From Symbiodinium natans (lineage: Eukaryota; Sar; Dinophyceae; Suessiales; Symbiodiniaceae): DNA of 64,000 nt. The notes beneath the pieces are model-generated. The model saw only the letters and a list, made by a program, of their open reading frames with translations, was not told where the DNA came from and did not search any database. Positions 10,378-22,900 of the stretch are shown here, piece by piece (within the stretch, counting starts at the first letter, position 1; each line of letters starts with the position of its first letter). Position numbers and translations under genes: made by a program. The stretch covers positions 1,683,430-1,747,429 of the forward strand of contig CAJNDS010000335.1 in NCBI GenBank assembly GCA_905221605.1, given 5' to 3'.

Positions 10378-13300
10378 GACCTTCGGTTGCTTGTTCGGGT
10401 TCAGGGCTTAAGGTTTAGGGTTCAGGGTCAGGGGTCAACCCTCAACCCTACCTCCTAAGCCAACCCAAGAACCCAAAATAACCCTAAAACCTAAACCCTC
10501 AACCCGAAACCCTTGTGGGGATCCTATGACAGCGCAGGATCCCTCGAGGGGGCTATTGCTCTGGCCGGGTGCGCCACGCAGGATTGCTCGCTGCGCCAGG
10601 CCAGGCCTTGGGGTTTGGGGTTTAGGGTTTGGGGTTTCAGGATTTAGGGTTTAGGGTTAAGGGTCTAATATGTACCCACTGAGTAAATACGTTGGGGTTT
10701 TGGGGCGTAGAGTTTAGGGTTTGGAGTTGCAAGTTTTACCATGTACAGGACCCTTTTTAGGCCCCAAACTGCATTACTAATACCAAGAAAAATTTGAAAG
10801 TTAAAGAAACCCTAACCCCAAATCCTGAGCCCTAAACCGCAGCTATCTCAAATGCGTGGGCTCTTTGGGTAGCTTGGCCGACTAGCCTTTAGGGCTTTGA
10901 GGTGTTGGGTCGATGTGGTGTTTAGGGCGTAGGGTTCTGTAGGATTTAGGGTTTAGGGTTTAGGGTTTAGGGTTTAGGGTTTAGGGTTTAGGGTTTAGGG
11001 TTAAGGCTTGAAGTAAAATTAAAAGTAAGAAGGTACCCCTATGCAGGGCTCGGGATGCACCTCTATTTATTCCTAGGCTACTCTTCAGTCTAGCCCTAGA
11101 CCCTAGACCCTAAACCCTAAACCCTAAACCCTAAACCCTAAACCCTAAACCCTAAACCCTAAACCCTCAGCCCACTCTTGGGTATATAGGGTGGGAAGCC
11201 GCGCGCTTCTGAGGCGCTGGGTCATGTGGCCATGGACTGCTGGATGTCGGAGATCCTGTTTAACTTCGAACAGTTTGCTCCTTGCCTGCTCGATGCAGAA
11301 CTCTTTCTTGGGCCCTGGGAATGTTTGTTTGCCACCCTAAATTTAAGAGCCTCCGGCTCAAGCCGCCGACCCCGCTGGAGCATAGTAGAGGTCTAAACCC
11401 GCTCGCATGGTTCGAAGATCATCCCAACCTGCTCGGCAGAGTTCTGTGGTTCGTTTGGGGGGGGGTAGGGGGTAGCGCCAGGCCAAAAAAGACGGCTGGG
11501 TGGCGGGGGGGGTAGGGGGGGGCGGGGGGGTACCCCCCTGTGCTGAACCCCCTGCTTACGCTGTGCGGGTGGCGCGGTCCTCTACGAAAAAATTGTGCAC
11601 CGACCCCCCCCACCCCGCCCCCCCCCCGCGTTTTGGGGGGGTAAGGAGGGAAAGAGGGAGGTTTTCACCTCCTCAAACCCATCCAACACGCCGCCAGGGT
11701 CGGCGGACCCTAAACCCTACACCCTAAACCCCTTTTTTGCGGGGGGAAGTGAGGTTCTGGCCAACCCTGATGTGGCGCCCATCGATCTTGGCTCCATTGG
11801 ATACTCGGGCGAGAACGCCCTGGCTGTGAGAGGATCCGTCCCTTGGCGGTTTGGGGTTTAGGGTTTAGGGTTTGGGATTTAGGGTTTAGGATTTAGGTTT
11901 AGGGTTCAGGGTTTAGGGTTCAGGGTTTAGGGTTCAGGGTTTAGGGTTCAGGGTTTAGGGTTAAGGGTTCAGGGTTTAGGGCTTAGGGTTTCGGACCCCG
12001 AAGGCTGTACCCCTAAGAGGTTTCTGCTACTATTCTGAAAAAAGCGTCCCCAAACCAAAAGGGTTCTTCAAAGTAGTAGCAATCATGGTAACAATCACAG
12101 TAGTGGCAATAGCAACCTTCGTAAATAACCTTAAATTTGTAGTAATACTAAATTAGTATTAATTAGTAGTAGGTACTATTCTTGGTATGTGGTTCGAGGA
12201 AGTCATACTTGGACCCCTCAGGTTGTGCCCCTAAGAGGTTTCCCCCGACATTCTTAAGCAAAGGGCCCCCAAACCCTAAACCCTAAACCCTAAACGCCGG
12301 TTCAACCTCAGGGGTTTGAGATAGAGCCGCAGGATCTGCAGTTTTTCAAAGTAATCGTAGTAGATCCTTGGGCCTTTGCGTGTTTAGGGTTTATGGTTCA
12401 GGCTTGAATCCTCAGGTTTTTGGGGGTTTAGGGTTTAGGGTTTAGGGTTTAGGGTTTAGGGTTTAGGGTTTAGGGTTTAGGGTTTAGGGGTACGTATGTC
12501 GCCGGCAAAGGTTCGCGAGGCTGCCTATGCTTCTTCTGGCCTCGCTCTTGAGTTCTACAGAAGCTACAACGTCTCCGCGCACGACGCGGCAGCATATTTC
12601 GATCGCATTTCGGACCTGAAGCTGAGCCACTTCCACCCATGCAACACAAGTTCCAACGAGTTTGCCAACGATGTCGAGATGCGGTTTCTGGGAATCCGAG
12701 CCGGCTGCGATTCCCTCTTTTTGTTTCTGGGGTTAGGGCCTTTAATGCCCTTCTAAACAAGCAAATCTGCGTACTCTGCCCGTTCCTAGGTTGATCTAGG
12801 CCGCAAACCCCAAACCCGAAACTTAGGCTTTATGGAAAGTGGACTGGTGACTGGGCTGGGGTGGTGGAAACGGACAGTGGGTACATTGCGAACCTCGGAC
12901 ACTCAGAGGTATCCTTTTTGTTGTTGTTCCTTTTGGTGAGGGCTCAGGGTTTAGGGTTTAGGGTGTTCTCCCTAAGACCTTAACCCTAATGTTGTACGAT
13001 TTTGAAACATCATATGGATCCCGTTTGTAAGCTCGTCCCTTATAAACCTTTGTAAGCAACAAAAACCTCGTCTATAGGGCCAATCCTACCAGCTTCTTTG
13101 CGTTTTAGGGTTTAGGGTTTAGGGGGTCGGGTTTAGTCTTTAGGGTGAACGCCCTCAGCCAGACCAGGAACTGTCCCGACGGCCACTTTTGGATTTCACC
13201 CGCCTGCCGCCACAACACATCTGAGTGCATTCCAGTGCTCGCCGCTGGTAACGGATGGATTGTGTATGCCTCCCGGCTGGTATTTTCAGGGTTTAGGAGT

Positions 13301-13841
13301 GTAACCCAAAGGGCAATCGCGAATACTTGGGCCTTGAAGCACCTCCTGCGTAGGGGTTTTCGGGCCCTAAACCCTAAACCCTAAACCCTAAACCCTAAAC
13401 CCTCAACCAAGTGTATCGCATGGTACATGGGCCCTTAGGGCAAGACCCTAGACCACACACCCAAGCTGGAGAGTGGAATGCTGCAAGCTTGTGAGCCGGT
13501 CATCTAAACACAGAGCCACGGTTTAGGGTTTAGGGTTTAGGGTTTAGGGTTCAGGGTTTAGGGTTTAGGGTTTAGGGTTTGGGGTTTGGGGTTTGGGGTT
13601 TGGGGTTTAGGGTTTAGGGTTTAGGGTTTGGGGGGGGGGGGGGGGGTGCCAAATAACTCTTCTAGGCAGGCTCTTGAAATATTATATATATATATATATA
13701 TATTGTATTTCCTCTGATTCTAGTTTCTCTCAGCCGTAAACACTTAGCCTGCCTCAGGAGACTGTTGTCAGAGGGTCTCAGGGTTTAGGGTTTAGCCCAG
13801 CCTAGTGTTTCAGTCACCTCCCCCAGCCCTTCCCCGTCCAA

Positions 13842-13923
<82 letters not shown>

Positions 13924-16900
13924 ACTGGCCTTAGGGCTTTCACCGGGTGTACGTACTGGTTCGTGGTAGGGAAGGCTTTCTGTTCCCCATGCTTACACTT
14001 ATAGGTTTTAGTCTTGTTGTGTATCGTGTGCGTGTCAGGAGGTTGCTTGTGTTTTGGCCAGGCCGAACCCTTTGACCCTTATCACAGGACGGTTTAGGGT
14101 TCAGGGTTTGCGTGCAGGGTTTAGGGTTCAGGGTTTAGGGCTTGGGGTTTTTATTGCTATTATTATTTTTCTTATTCTTCTTATTATTACTCATATTATT
14201 ACCATTATTATTGCTACTCTTATGATTATTATTACTATTACTATTACCACCCTAAACCCAATGCCAGGTGTTCATGCAGTGGTCCACCTTCTATCAGATC
14301 CCGGCGGCCATCGGCATCTCGAAAACCTGGGATACGTTCACAGCCAACGTGGCGGCGTTCCGGGTGCTTCTAGGACCTAGTTAGGGTTTGGGGTTTAGGG
14401 TTTAGGGGTTTAGGGTTTAGGGTTTAGGGTTTAGGGTTTAGGGTTAAGGGTTTGGGGTTATTGTTGTTGTTATTATTATTATAACCCTAAGCCCCCTAAG
14501 CCCTAGGGCTTGTTGGGTTGAAGGTTGTAGGCATCAGAGTTTAGGGTGTAGGGTTTTTGGGGCTTCCGTGTGTTTCTAGGATGCTCAGACTTGCGCTTGT
14601 TCATCTCAGTTTTTTTTTCTTTTTTTTGTGTGTGTGTGCGCGTGTGCATCACCCTCCGTGCCCTTATATATGCTGACTAGGAGCCTTATAAACACTGTAC
14701 CCCACGTAAGAACTCCTTGAAGTTGTCCTAAGCCCCAAGCCCCAAACCCAGAACCCTAAACCCTAAACCCTAAACCCTAAACCCTAAACCCGAAACCCTA
14801 AACCCTAAACCTCCGGCAAAAGAGATCTGAGGCTTTTCCACTGGTGGATACCGGATGCCACCTTCCATCACCTGGATGCCTCCATGCTGCAGCTGCCGCG
14901 CCACAAAGCCCAAGAAGCTTGGGCCCTAAACGCTAAACCCTAAACCCTAAACCCTAAACCCTAAACCCTAAACCCTAAACCCTAAACCCTAAACCCTAAA
15001 CCCTAACGTTGTCTTCTTCATGGCAGTTTCCAAAAAATAGGGTTTACCCTTCTTGGGGGTTCTTACAAGAAGAGTTGTTCTATTCTGGGGTACATTTTAC
15101 AGGGGGTTCCCTATTCCGGGACATGTCCACATCTGTTTGGGTTTAGGGTGTGACCCTAAACCCTAACCTGAGGTGGTTTTTGAAAACAACGAGAGTTCCG
15201 TGGGCCCTAGTCGTATAGCCCTATTGGCCCGCAGAAGTTATCTCATTTCTTAAGAGCCACCAAACCAAACGCGGTGCCTGGTGTCCACTCTTTCTTGTTG
15301 CTTGGTGTTCATGTTTGGGGGTTTCTATGGTCCAACGAAGCTCAGCGGATCCTGTTTCTTCCCCTCAACCCTAAACCCTAAACCCTAAACCCTCAACCCC
15401 CTGTCAAGGAATGGGCTGTGGGAAACTACAGAAGTGCCGACCCCCAGAGCCACTGGGACGGTTAGGGGTTTAGGGTTTAGGGGTTTAGGGGTTAGGGTTT
15501 AGGGGTTTAGGGGTTAGGGGTTTAGGGTTTAGGTTTTAGGGTTTAGGGTTTAGGGCTCTAAAGTGCCCACTTGGCGGAGCGGGGGACGTAGCAAGTAAGT
15601 AAAGACCCCAATGAGGGCACTTATAGCTCTACTCTAGACCTTGGGGCATCCGAATAATGCCCTAAACCCTAAGTCCTAAACCCTGTACCTGAATCAAGGG
15701 ATATTGGAGTCTCTGGGTGGGGCTCCCATCATCTTATTGGGGTTCTTAAGGGAGGGGCCTTCATGAGGGGGAAGATACTCGGGAAGCTCAGCCTTAGGGA
15801 GTAGTGGGGAGTATTAGGTAGCCTTGGGACTCGATACCCTTGAACACCCCTCCCTTAAGAAACATCATCTTAGGGAGGCTAGAAGGAGACCATGGTTTTG
15901 GACGCTGCCCGTTACATTCTCAAGCTGTTTAAGGCTACGTCGTAGAGGAGCATTACAGTAAACCCTAGACCCTAAACCCTCAACCTGAATCCGAAAACCC
16001 TGTTCAGGGTGTAATCGCAGGGTTGTCCTACTCGGCAGGGGATGACTTGGCGAGCTCGGCCGTGGTTACAAGTACCCGTGAACCCCGAAGCAACGCTCAA
16101 CCCCATCTCAGAAGAACACCCCGAACCTTAGACCCTACATCCTGCACCATATACCAAGCCCTAAACCCTTAACCCTAAACCCCAAACCCCAAACCCTAAA
16201 CCCTAAACCCTAAACCGTTAACCCTAAACCCTAAACCCTAAACCCTAAACCCTAAACCCTAAACCCTAAACCCTAAACCCTAAACCCTAAACCCTAAACC
16301 CTAAACCCTAAACCCTAAACCCTAACCCACAACGCCCATCTCGGAGGCTACATCGCCAAGCTCGTGGCTCACTCGCTGGGGAGCGTGGCCCCAAAAGTAC
16401 AGGAGTTCCTGGAGAATTTCGACCTAGACCTGGAGGACGCTAGGGTTTAGGGTTTAGGGTTTAGGGTTTAGGGTTTAGGGTTTAGGGTTTAGGGTTTAGG
16501 GTCTCGGGTCTAGGGTTTAGGGTTTAGGGTTTAGGGTTTAGGGTCGCTTCTCTGCACCCTTCCCTCTTAGAGTACTTGGAACTCTCGTTCGTTTCTACTT
16601 TCCATCCTCCGATCTTCCAGGTAAGCCCCGGGAAGCCAGAACCCTAAACCCCAAACCCCAAACCCTAAACCCTAAACCCTAAACCCTAAACCCTAAACCC
16701 TGAATCACAGGACATGCAGGCCCTTCTCCAACAGGCGGGCATGGGGTCTGGCTTCGATGTGGGAGGGTTTTATTGGGTGTCTAGGACCCCGAGTAAGCCA
16801 TTATTCCCTTGTTTTAGGGTTTAGGGTTTAGGGTTTAGGGTTTAGGGTTTAGGGCTACTAGGCCCGAGAGTAGTCCTCTATTCCTCTTGTTTAGTGTCTA

Positions 16901-19900
16901 GGTTCCTTTATAGTCAGCCCCTTTGAAACAAGAAGGGCACCCTTTGCATTTTCAGGTTGCTCTTGGGTCTAGGTGTACGGTTTGTGGCGCCTAAACCCCT
17001 AAACCCCTAAACCCCTAAACCCCTAAACCCCTAAACCCTAAACCCTATAACACCCTAAAACCCAAAAAGCAGAAAGCCTGCTTGAATCCGAGAGCTCGTT
17101 GTGCTCCGAGTCGCTGTTGGTTTAGGGTTTAGGGTTTAGGGTTTAGGGTTTAGGGTTTAGGTTTCAGGGTTGCGCCCCAAACACCCCGCGAAGTCACCCC
17201 AAACCAAAACACCCTAAAACACCGCAAAGACCAGCAAAACACACCCTAAAACCCAAACACCCCAAAGCACCCCACAGAGTCGCAAGGTAGCGGCTGCTGT
17301 ACCTGTTGAAGACGTGGCCTGCGAGTGGATTCGTAAGAACCGGGCTCGGTGGAAGAAGTGGGTGCCAGTAGACACTCAGTGCTTCGGCTGTGTAGGACTG
17401 GTTAATTTTGGACTACACTGTCTGTAAAGATATACGGCCCTAATCTCTGTGCAACCCTTAAACCCTAAACCCTAAACCCTAAACCCTAAACAGTTACGCG
17501 ATAGGAGTTTGAACATCTGTAGGTCTATCGGCCCTCGAAGTAGCACTCCCCATGTTCAGGGCTAGCCATACATGGCCAGTTCTCTAAGTCTGGTACCCTT
17601 TGGTTACAAAGGTTTAGTGTTGAGGGCTAAGGTTTAGGGTTTAGGGGTTAGTGTATGGTAGGGTTTAGGGTTTAGGGTTTAGGGTTTAGGGTTTAGGGTC
17701 TATAGGGTTGAGGGATAGTGCTGCCAAGACTTCAAGAAAGGGGTCATGCCAGGGGCCCTAATCTCCAGGAGCACCCTACACCTTTGAACCCCGAATCCTA
17801 AACCCTAAACCTCAAGGTTAAGGGTTCCAGATACTAACATACACCCTAAACCCTCAACCCCCCGAAACCCTAAACCCTGAACCCTAAACCTGCAAGGTTT
17901 AGGCTTCCAGATACGAAAAGACCCCAAGCCCTAAACCCGAAGACTCCTCCTTTCCCGACCTTAGAGTCCCCTTGAAACCCCATAGTCTAGGTGAGTACAT
18001 TTCGACATTTGTCTGTCTCTCTTCCGCACGCTCTCTCTGGAAGCAACTATGTATTTCAAAAGGTTATACATATGAATATATATATATATATATATTATAC
18101 ACACACATCGAAAAGTCGGTTCCTCCCCACCGCGATAAGGGTAATGCCTGAGATCCGAAACCTTATACACACACACACACACATCGAAAAGTCGGTTCCT
18201 CCCCACCGCGATAAGGGAAATGCCTGAGATCCGAAACCCCAAGCCTGCAGCACTCACTGCAAGGTGCCTACCAGGGTATGGGTTGAGAGATGAAGTGGGG
18301 AACCACGTCCCCAATCGCTCTGCCGCTGTGGCATGTTCCATCTGTTTGGCCGGAAAGTTCTCGGAGATCTTGCCCCTCGGTTTACGGTTTAGGGCTTAGG
18401 GCTTAGGGCTTAGGGTTTGGGGTTTAGGGTTTAGGGTTTAGGGTTTCATTAATGGTGTCAGGTGTGTAAAGGAGCAGACAACTTGCGAGCCTCTAGACCC
18501 TCGAAGTTTCGTAGAAGCATGACGTGTTTTCTGACACAACCTTATGGCAGTAAAGTTCCGGTTCGGTTCGGTTCGTGTCGGTTCCCGGGCCGGCGGTTCG
18601 TAGCGGTTCGGTTCGTTCGGCGGTTCCGGTTCCTAACGGTTCTGTGCGCACTCGGTTCGGTTCGGTTCGGTTCCAGAAAACCCGAAAGCCCTAAACACAC
18701 CGAAGCCCTCATGTTCTGGACCCTTCTGATATGTTTCGACTCCCCATAACTTTTCCTTGAGGCCAGGTTTCCAGGTTTGGACTCCCAAACGTGCAGGTTT
18801 CCAGGTCTGGACACCGGAAACGTGCAGGTTTCCAGGTTTGGACCCCCCAAAACGTGCAGGTTTCCAGGTTTGGACCCCCCAAAACGTGCAGGTTTCCAGG
18901 TTTGGACCCCCCAAAACGTGCGGGTTTCCAGGCTTGGACGCCCCAAACCGTGCAGGTTTCCAGGTTTGGACCCCCCAAAACGTGCAGGTTTCCAGGTTTG
19001 GACCCCCCAAACCCAAACGTTGAGTTTTGGGTTAGGAACCCTCAACCAGGGTTTGGGGTTCTTTTTGTGCCAGGGCTAGGTCCGCAAGTGCAAGCCGACC
19101 TTAACGTTTAGTGTCCTGTAGAGTAAGTTGTCTTTGTTGTGTCGTGTACACTCCACAACCTTTCCGCGATCCCTTTGACACGGGATCGCGGGAAACGTGA
19201 AGGTTTGGACCTGCAGGTTTCCAGGTTTGGACCTGCCAAAACGTGCAGGTTTCCAGGTTTAGACCCCCGAGAACGTGCAGGTTTCCAGGCTTGGACCCCC
19301 CAAAACGTTGACGTTTCCAGGTTTGGACCCCCAAAAACATGCAAACCTGCACGTTTGGGAGGGTCCAAACCTGCAAACGTGCACGTTTTGGGGGTCCAAA
19401 CCTGGAAACCTGCACGTTTTGGGGGTACAAACCCGGAAACCTGCACGCTTTAAGGGGCTCAAACCTGGAAACGTCAACGTTTTGGGGGGTCCAAACCTGG
19501 AAACCTGCACGTTTGGGGGGTCCAAACAGGTCCAAACCTGGAAACTTGCACGTTTTGGGAGGTCCAAACCTGGAAACCTGCACGTTTGGGGGGGTCCAAA
19601 CCTGGAAACCTGCACATTTTAGGAGGTCCAAACCTGGAAACCTGCACGTTTCCGGGGGTCCAAACCTGGAAACCTGCACGTTTGGGGTAGAAACCTGCAC
19701 ATTTTGGGGGTCCAAACCTGGAAACCTGCACGTTTTGGGGGCACGTTTTGGGGGTCCCAACCTGGAAACCTGCACGTTTGGGGTGTCCAAACCTGCAAAC
19801 CTGCACGTTTGGGGGTCCAAACCTGGAAACCTGCACGTTTTGGGGGGTCCAAACCTGGAAACCTGCACGTTTTGGCAGGTCCAAACAACCTGAAAAAGCA

Positions 19901-22900
19901 GGTTTGGGGGGTCCAACTGGAAACCTGCACGTTTGGGGGATCCAAACCTGGAAACCTGCCGCAGGTTTCCAGCCTTGGACCCCCCAAAACGTTGACGTTT
20001 CCAGGTTTGGACCCCCTAAACGTGCAGTTTCCAGGGCAGGTTTCCAGGTTTGGACCTCCCAAAACGTTGACGTTTCCAGATTTGGACCCCCCAAAGCGTG
20101 CAGGTTTCCAGGTTTGGACCTGCAGGTTTCCAGGTTTGGACCTGCCAACACGTGCAGGTTTCCAGGTTTGGACCCCCCTAAAACGTGCAGGTTTCCAGAT
20201 TTGGACCCCCCAAAACATTGACGTTTCCTGGTTTGGACCCCCCAAAACATGCAAACCTGCACGTTTGGGAGGGTCCAAACCTGCAAACGTGCACGTTTTG
20301 GGTGTCCAAACCTGGAAACCTGCACATTTTAAAGGTCCAAACCTGGAAACGTTAACGTTTTGGGGGGTCCAAACCTGGAAACCTGCACGTTTGGGGGGTC
20401 CAAACCTGGAAACCTGCACGTTTGGGGGGGGTCCAAACCTGGAAAGCTGCACGTTTTGGGGGCCAAACCTGGAAACGTCAACGTTTTGGGGTCCAACCTG
20501 GCAACCTGCGCATTTTGGGTGGAAACCTGCACGTTTGGGGTGTCCAAACCTGGAAACCTGCACGTTTTGGGAGGTCCAAACCTGGAAACCCGCACGTTTG
20601 GGGTCCAAACCTGGAAACCTGCGCGTTTTGGGAGGTCTAAACCTGGAAACCTGCACGTTTGGGGGGAACCTGCACGTTTTGGGAGGTCCAAACCTGGAAA
20701 CCTGCCCTGCGTACCCCGAAATAGTAGAAAGTTTCGGTGATGGAATTATTTTTCTGGCCCCCGAGACCATGCAAAATAGGTTTAAGGACCTCGAAACCTC
20801 GACAAAACCTCTTCACTCCAATCGTGACAGACATGTTTGGGCTCTGCGCACATGTCCAATGATGAGTTTGAAGGGGCCAAAACTTGATTCTAGGCTGAAC
20901 ATCCGGATAGAAACCTTGATATCTCAAAACTTTGCACCTCCAAGACCCTTCAGTTTTGGAGGGTTAACCGAGAACCGAGTCATGTTTTTACGACAGTTTG
21001 ATTGTTTCAAAACAAGTTTGGAGGGATCCAAACCTTTCAGTACCATGCTCTATTTGACTTGGGCTCCTGGCCGAGACCGGTTCGCTGTCGAAACGGTTCC
21101 GGTTTTCGGTTCCCTTGCGGTTCACGGTTCCTACGGTTCGTGTTTGCTGGCCGGTTTTGGCGGTTCGGTTCGTGGCGGTTCGGTTCGTGCGGTTCCGGTT
21201 CGGTTCCAGAACCTTCCTGTTATGGGTCTGCAGCCGAGAAATCATAAGCCCCTGACCCCCTTACAACCTAAATTAACCCGCTTCCTCCTTCCCCCCAGCC
21301 CCTGTCTTCAACTCGACAAGACCGCCTAAGGCCCCGAGGCTTGCAACTTTGAGCCTCAAATTGGGGCTTATCTAAGGGTAGTTCCATGGTCCCTTAGTAT
21401 GGGCCATTAAAAGGGTACCCCTTATACACCCCTAATGTACCCTATGCAAATTAAGGGCTGTTGCATCAGAGCCCTTCAAAGACGGCAAGGGACCACCTTA
21501 AGGGCCCATGAGGCTGCCCTAAGGGCTTAGGGCACCCCCAAGCCCTAAACAGCCTAAGCTTCTAGACCTTAATCAAACGACCGCCACAAGGGTTGTTTGA
21601 GAAAAGGCTAGGGACCTGGGTCGGGGTAAACCCTAAACCCTAGACCCTAGACCCTAAACCCTAAACTCTAAACCCGAAACCCCAAACCCCAAACCCTAAA
21701 CCCTAAACCCTAAACCCTAAACCCTAAACCCTAAACCCTAAACCCTAAACCCTAAACCCTAAACCCTAAACCCTAAACCCTAAACCCCAACCCTAAACCC
21801 TAAACCCTAAACCCTAAACCCCAACCCCACTGAAGCCCATGTCGTGTTCTTGTTGCTACGCTGCCTTCTGCACGTCCAAAGTTTGGGCTTCAGACCTGGG
21901 CTGTTCAAGGGTTTGGGGCTCAGGGGTTTAGGGTTCAGGGTTTAGGGTTTAGGGTTGAGGGTTTAGGGTTTAGGGCTAGGGTTCAGGGTTTACGGTTTAC
22001 GGTTTATAGCTTGCTTCTCTTCACCCGGAATAGGCATAATACAGGTCCAGTCGTGACAGCATATTCGATTGAGCTGTTGTGCCTGCCAGTCCGCTTTCCT
22101 GGAGAAAACTGCTTGAGCCCCAACGCCTAAACCCTAAACCCTGAACCCTGAACCCTAAACCCTAAACACTAACCCTAAACCCTAAACCCTAAACCCTAAA
22201 CCCTATGTTTCCGAGGTCTGACGATGTCGGGGCGACCCATCGATGTACGCCATGCCCAGCGGGTACATTTCAAAGCTCCTTTGGCGAAACAGGCGGGAAC
22301 TGGATTCTGGAATGCTATGCTTTACTTGGTTTAGGGTTTAGGGTTTAGGGTTTAGGGTCTAGGGTTACTGGGTTTTGGAATTCTATACTTCCCAGAGTGA
22401 GTTGTGCTCAGAGTCTTCGTTGGTTTAGGGAGAAGGCTTAGGGTTTAGGGCTGCCACGCCAGGCTGCGTTGCCTGTGACGTGGGGACCTTCTCCGGAGAC
22501 GCTGCTGGGGTTGATCTGGTACATATTTTGCAGTTCTGTGGCCCCACATCCACATATGGTGATTTCCGAGAAAATTCTATCCTCTATTTGGGGCACCCCC
22601 TATTTGTGGAAATACCCATACAACCCCATAAAACCCTCACAGACTTTGGAAACCCCAAACCCTCGAACCGAAGCCTAAGTTTCTACAGCCCCCCTCCCCC
22701 CCCTCCCCCCCCGCCAAAAAAGGCCGGCCATGCGCACTGTGAGCGTTGCCGCCTGGGTCGTTACGCCAACACAACTGGCATGACAGAGCCTGTGATTTCA
22801 TGATTTCATGCTTAGGGTTCGAGGGTTTTGGGGCTGAGCGGTTTTAGGGTGTAGGGTTTAGGGTTTTTAGGGTTTTTAGGGTTTTTAGGGTTTTTAGGGT

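Noticed and set aside
19704-21329. 541-codon open frame on + and 383-codon frame on - (protein-coding genes?)
   Set aside because: They consist of the 32-33 bp minisatellite, whose unit lacks stops in several frames on both strands. The sequence has no protein-like composition beyond the repeat.
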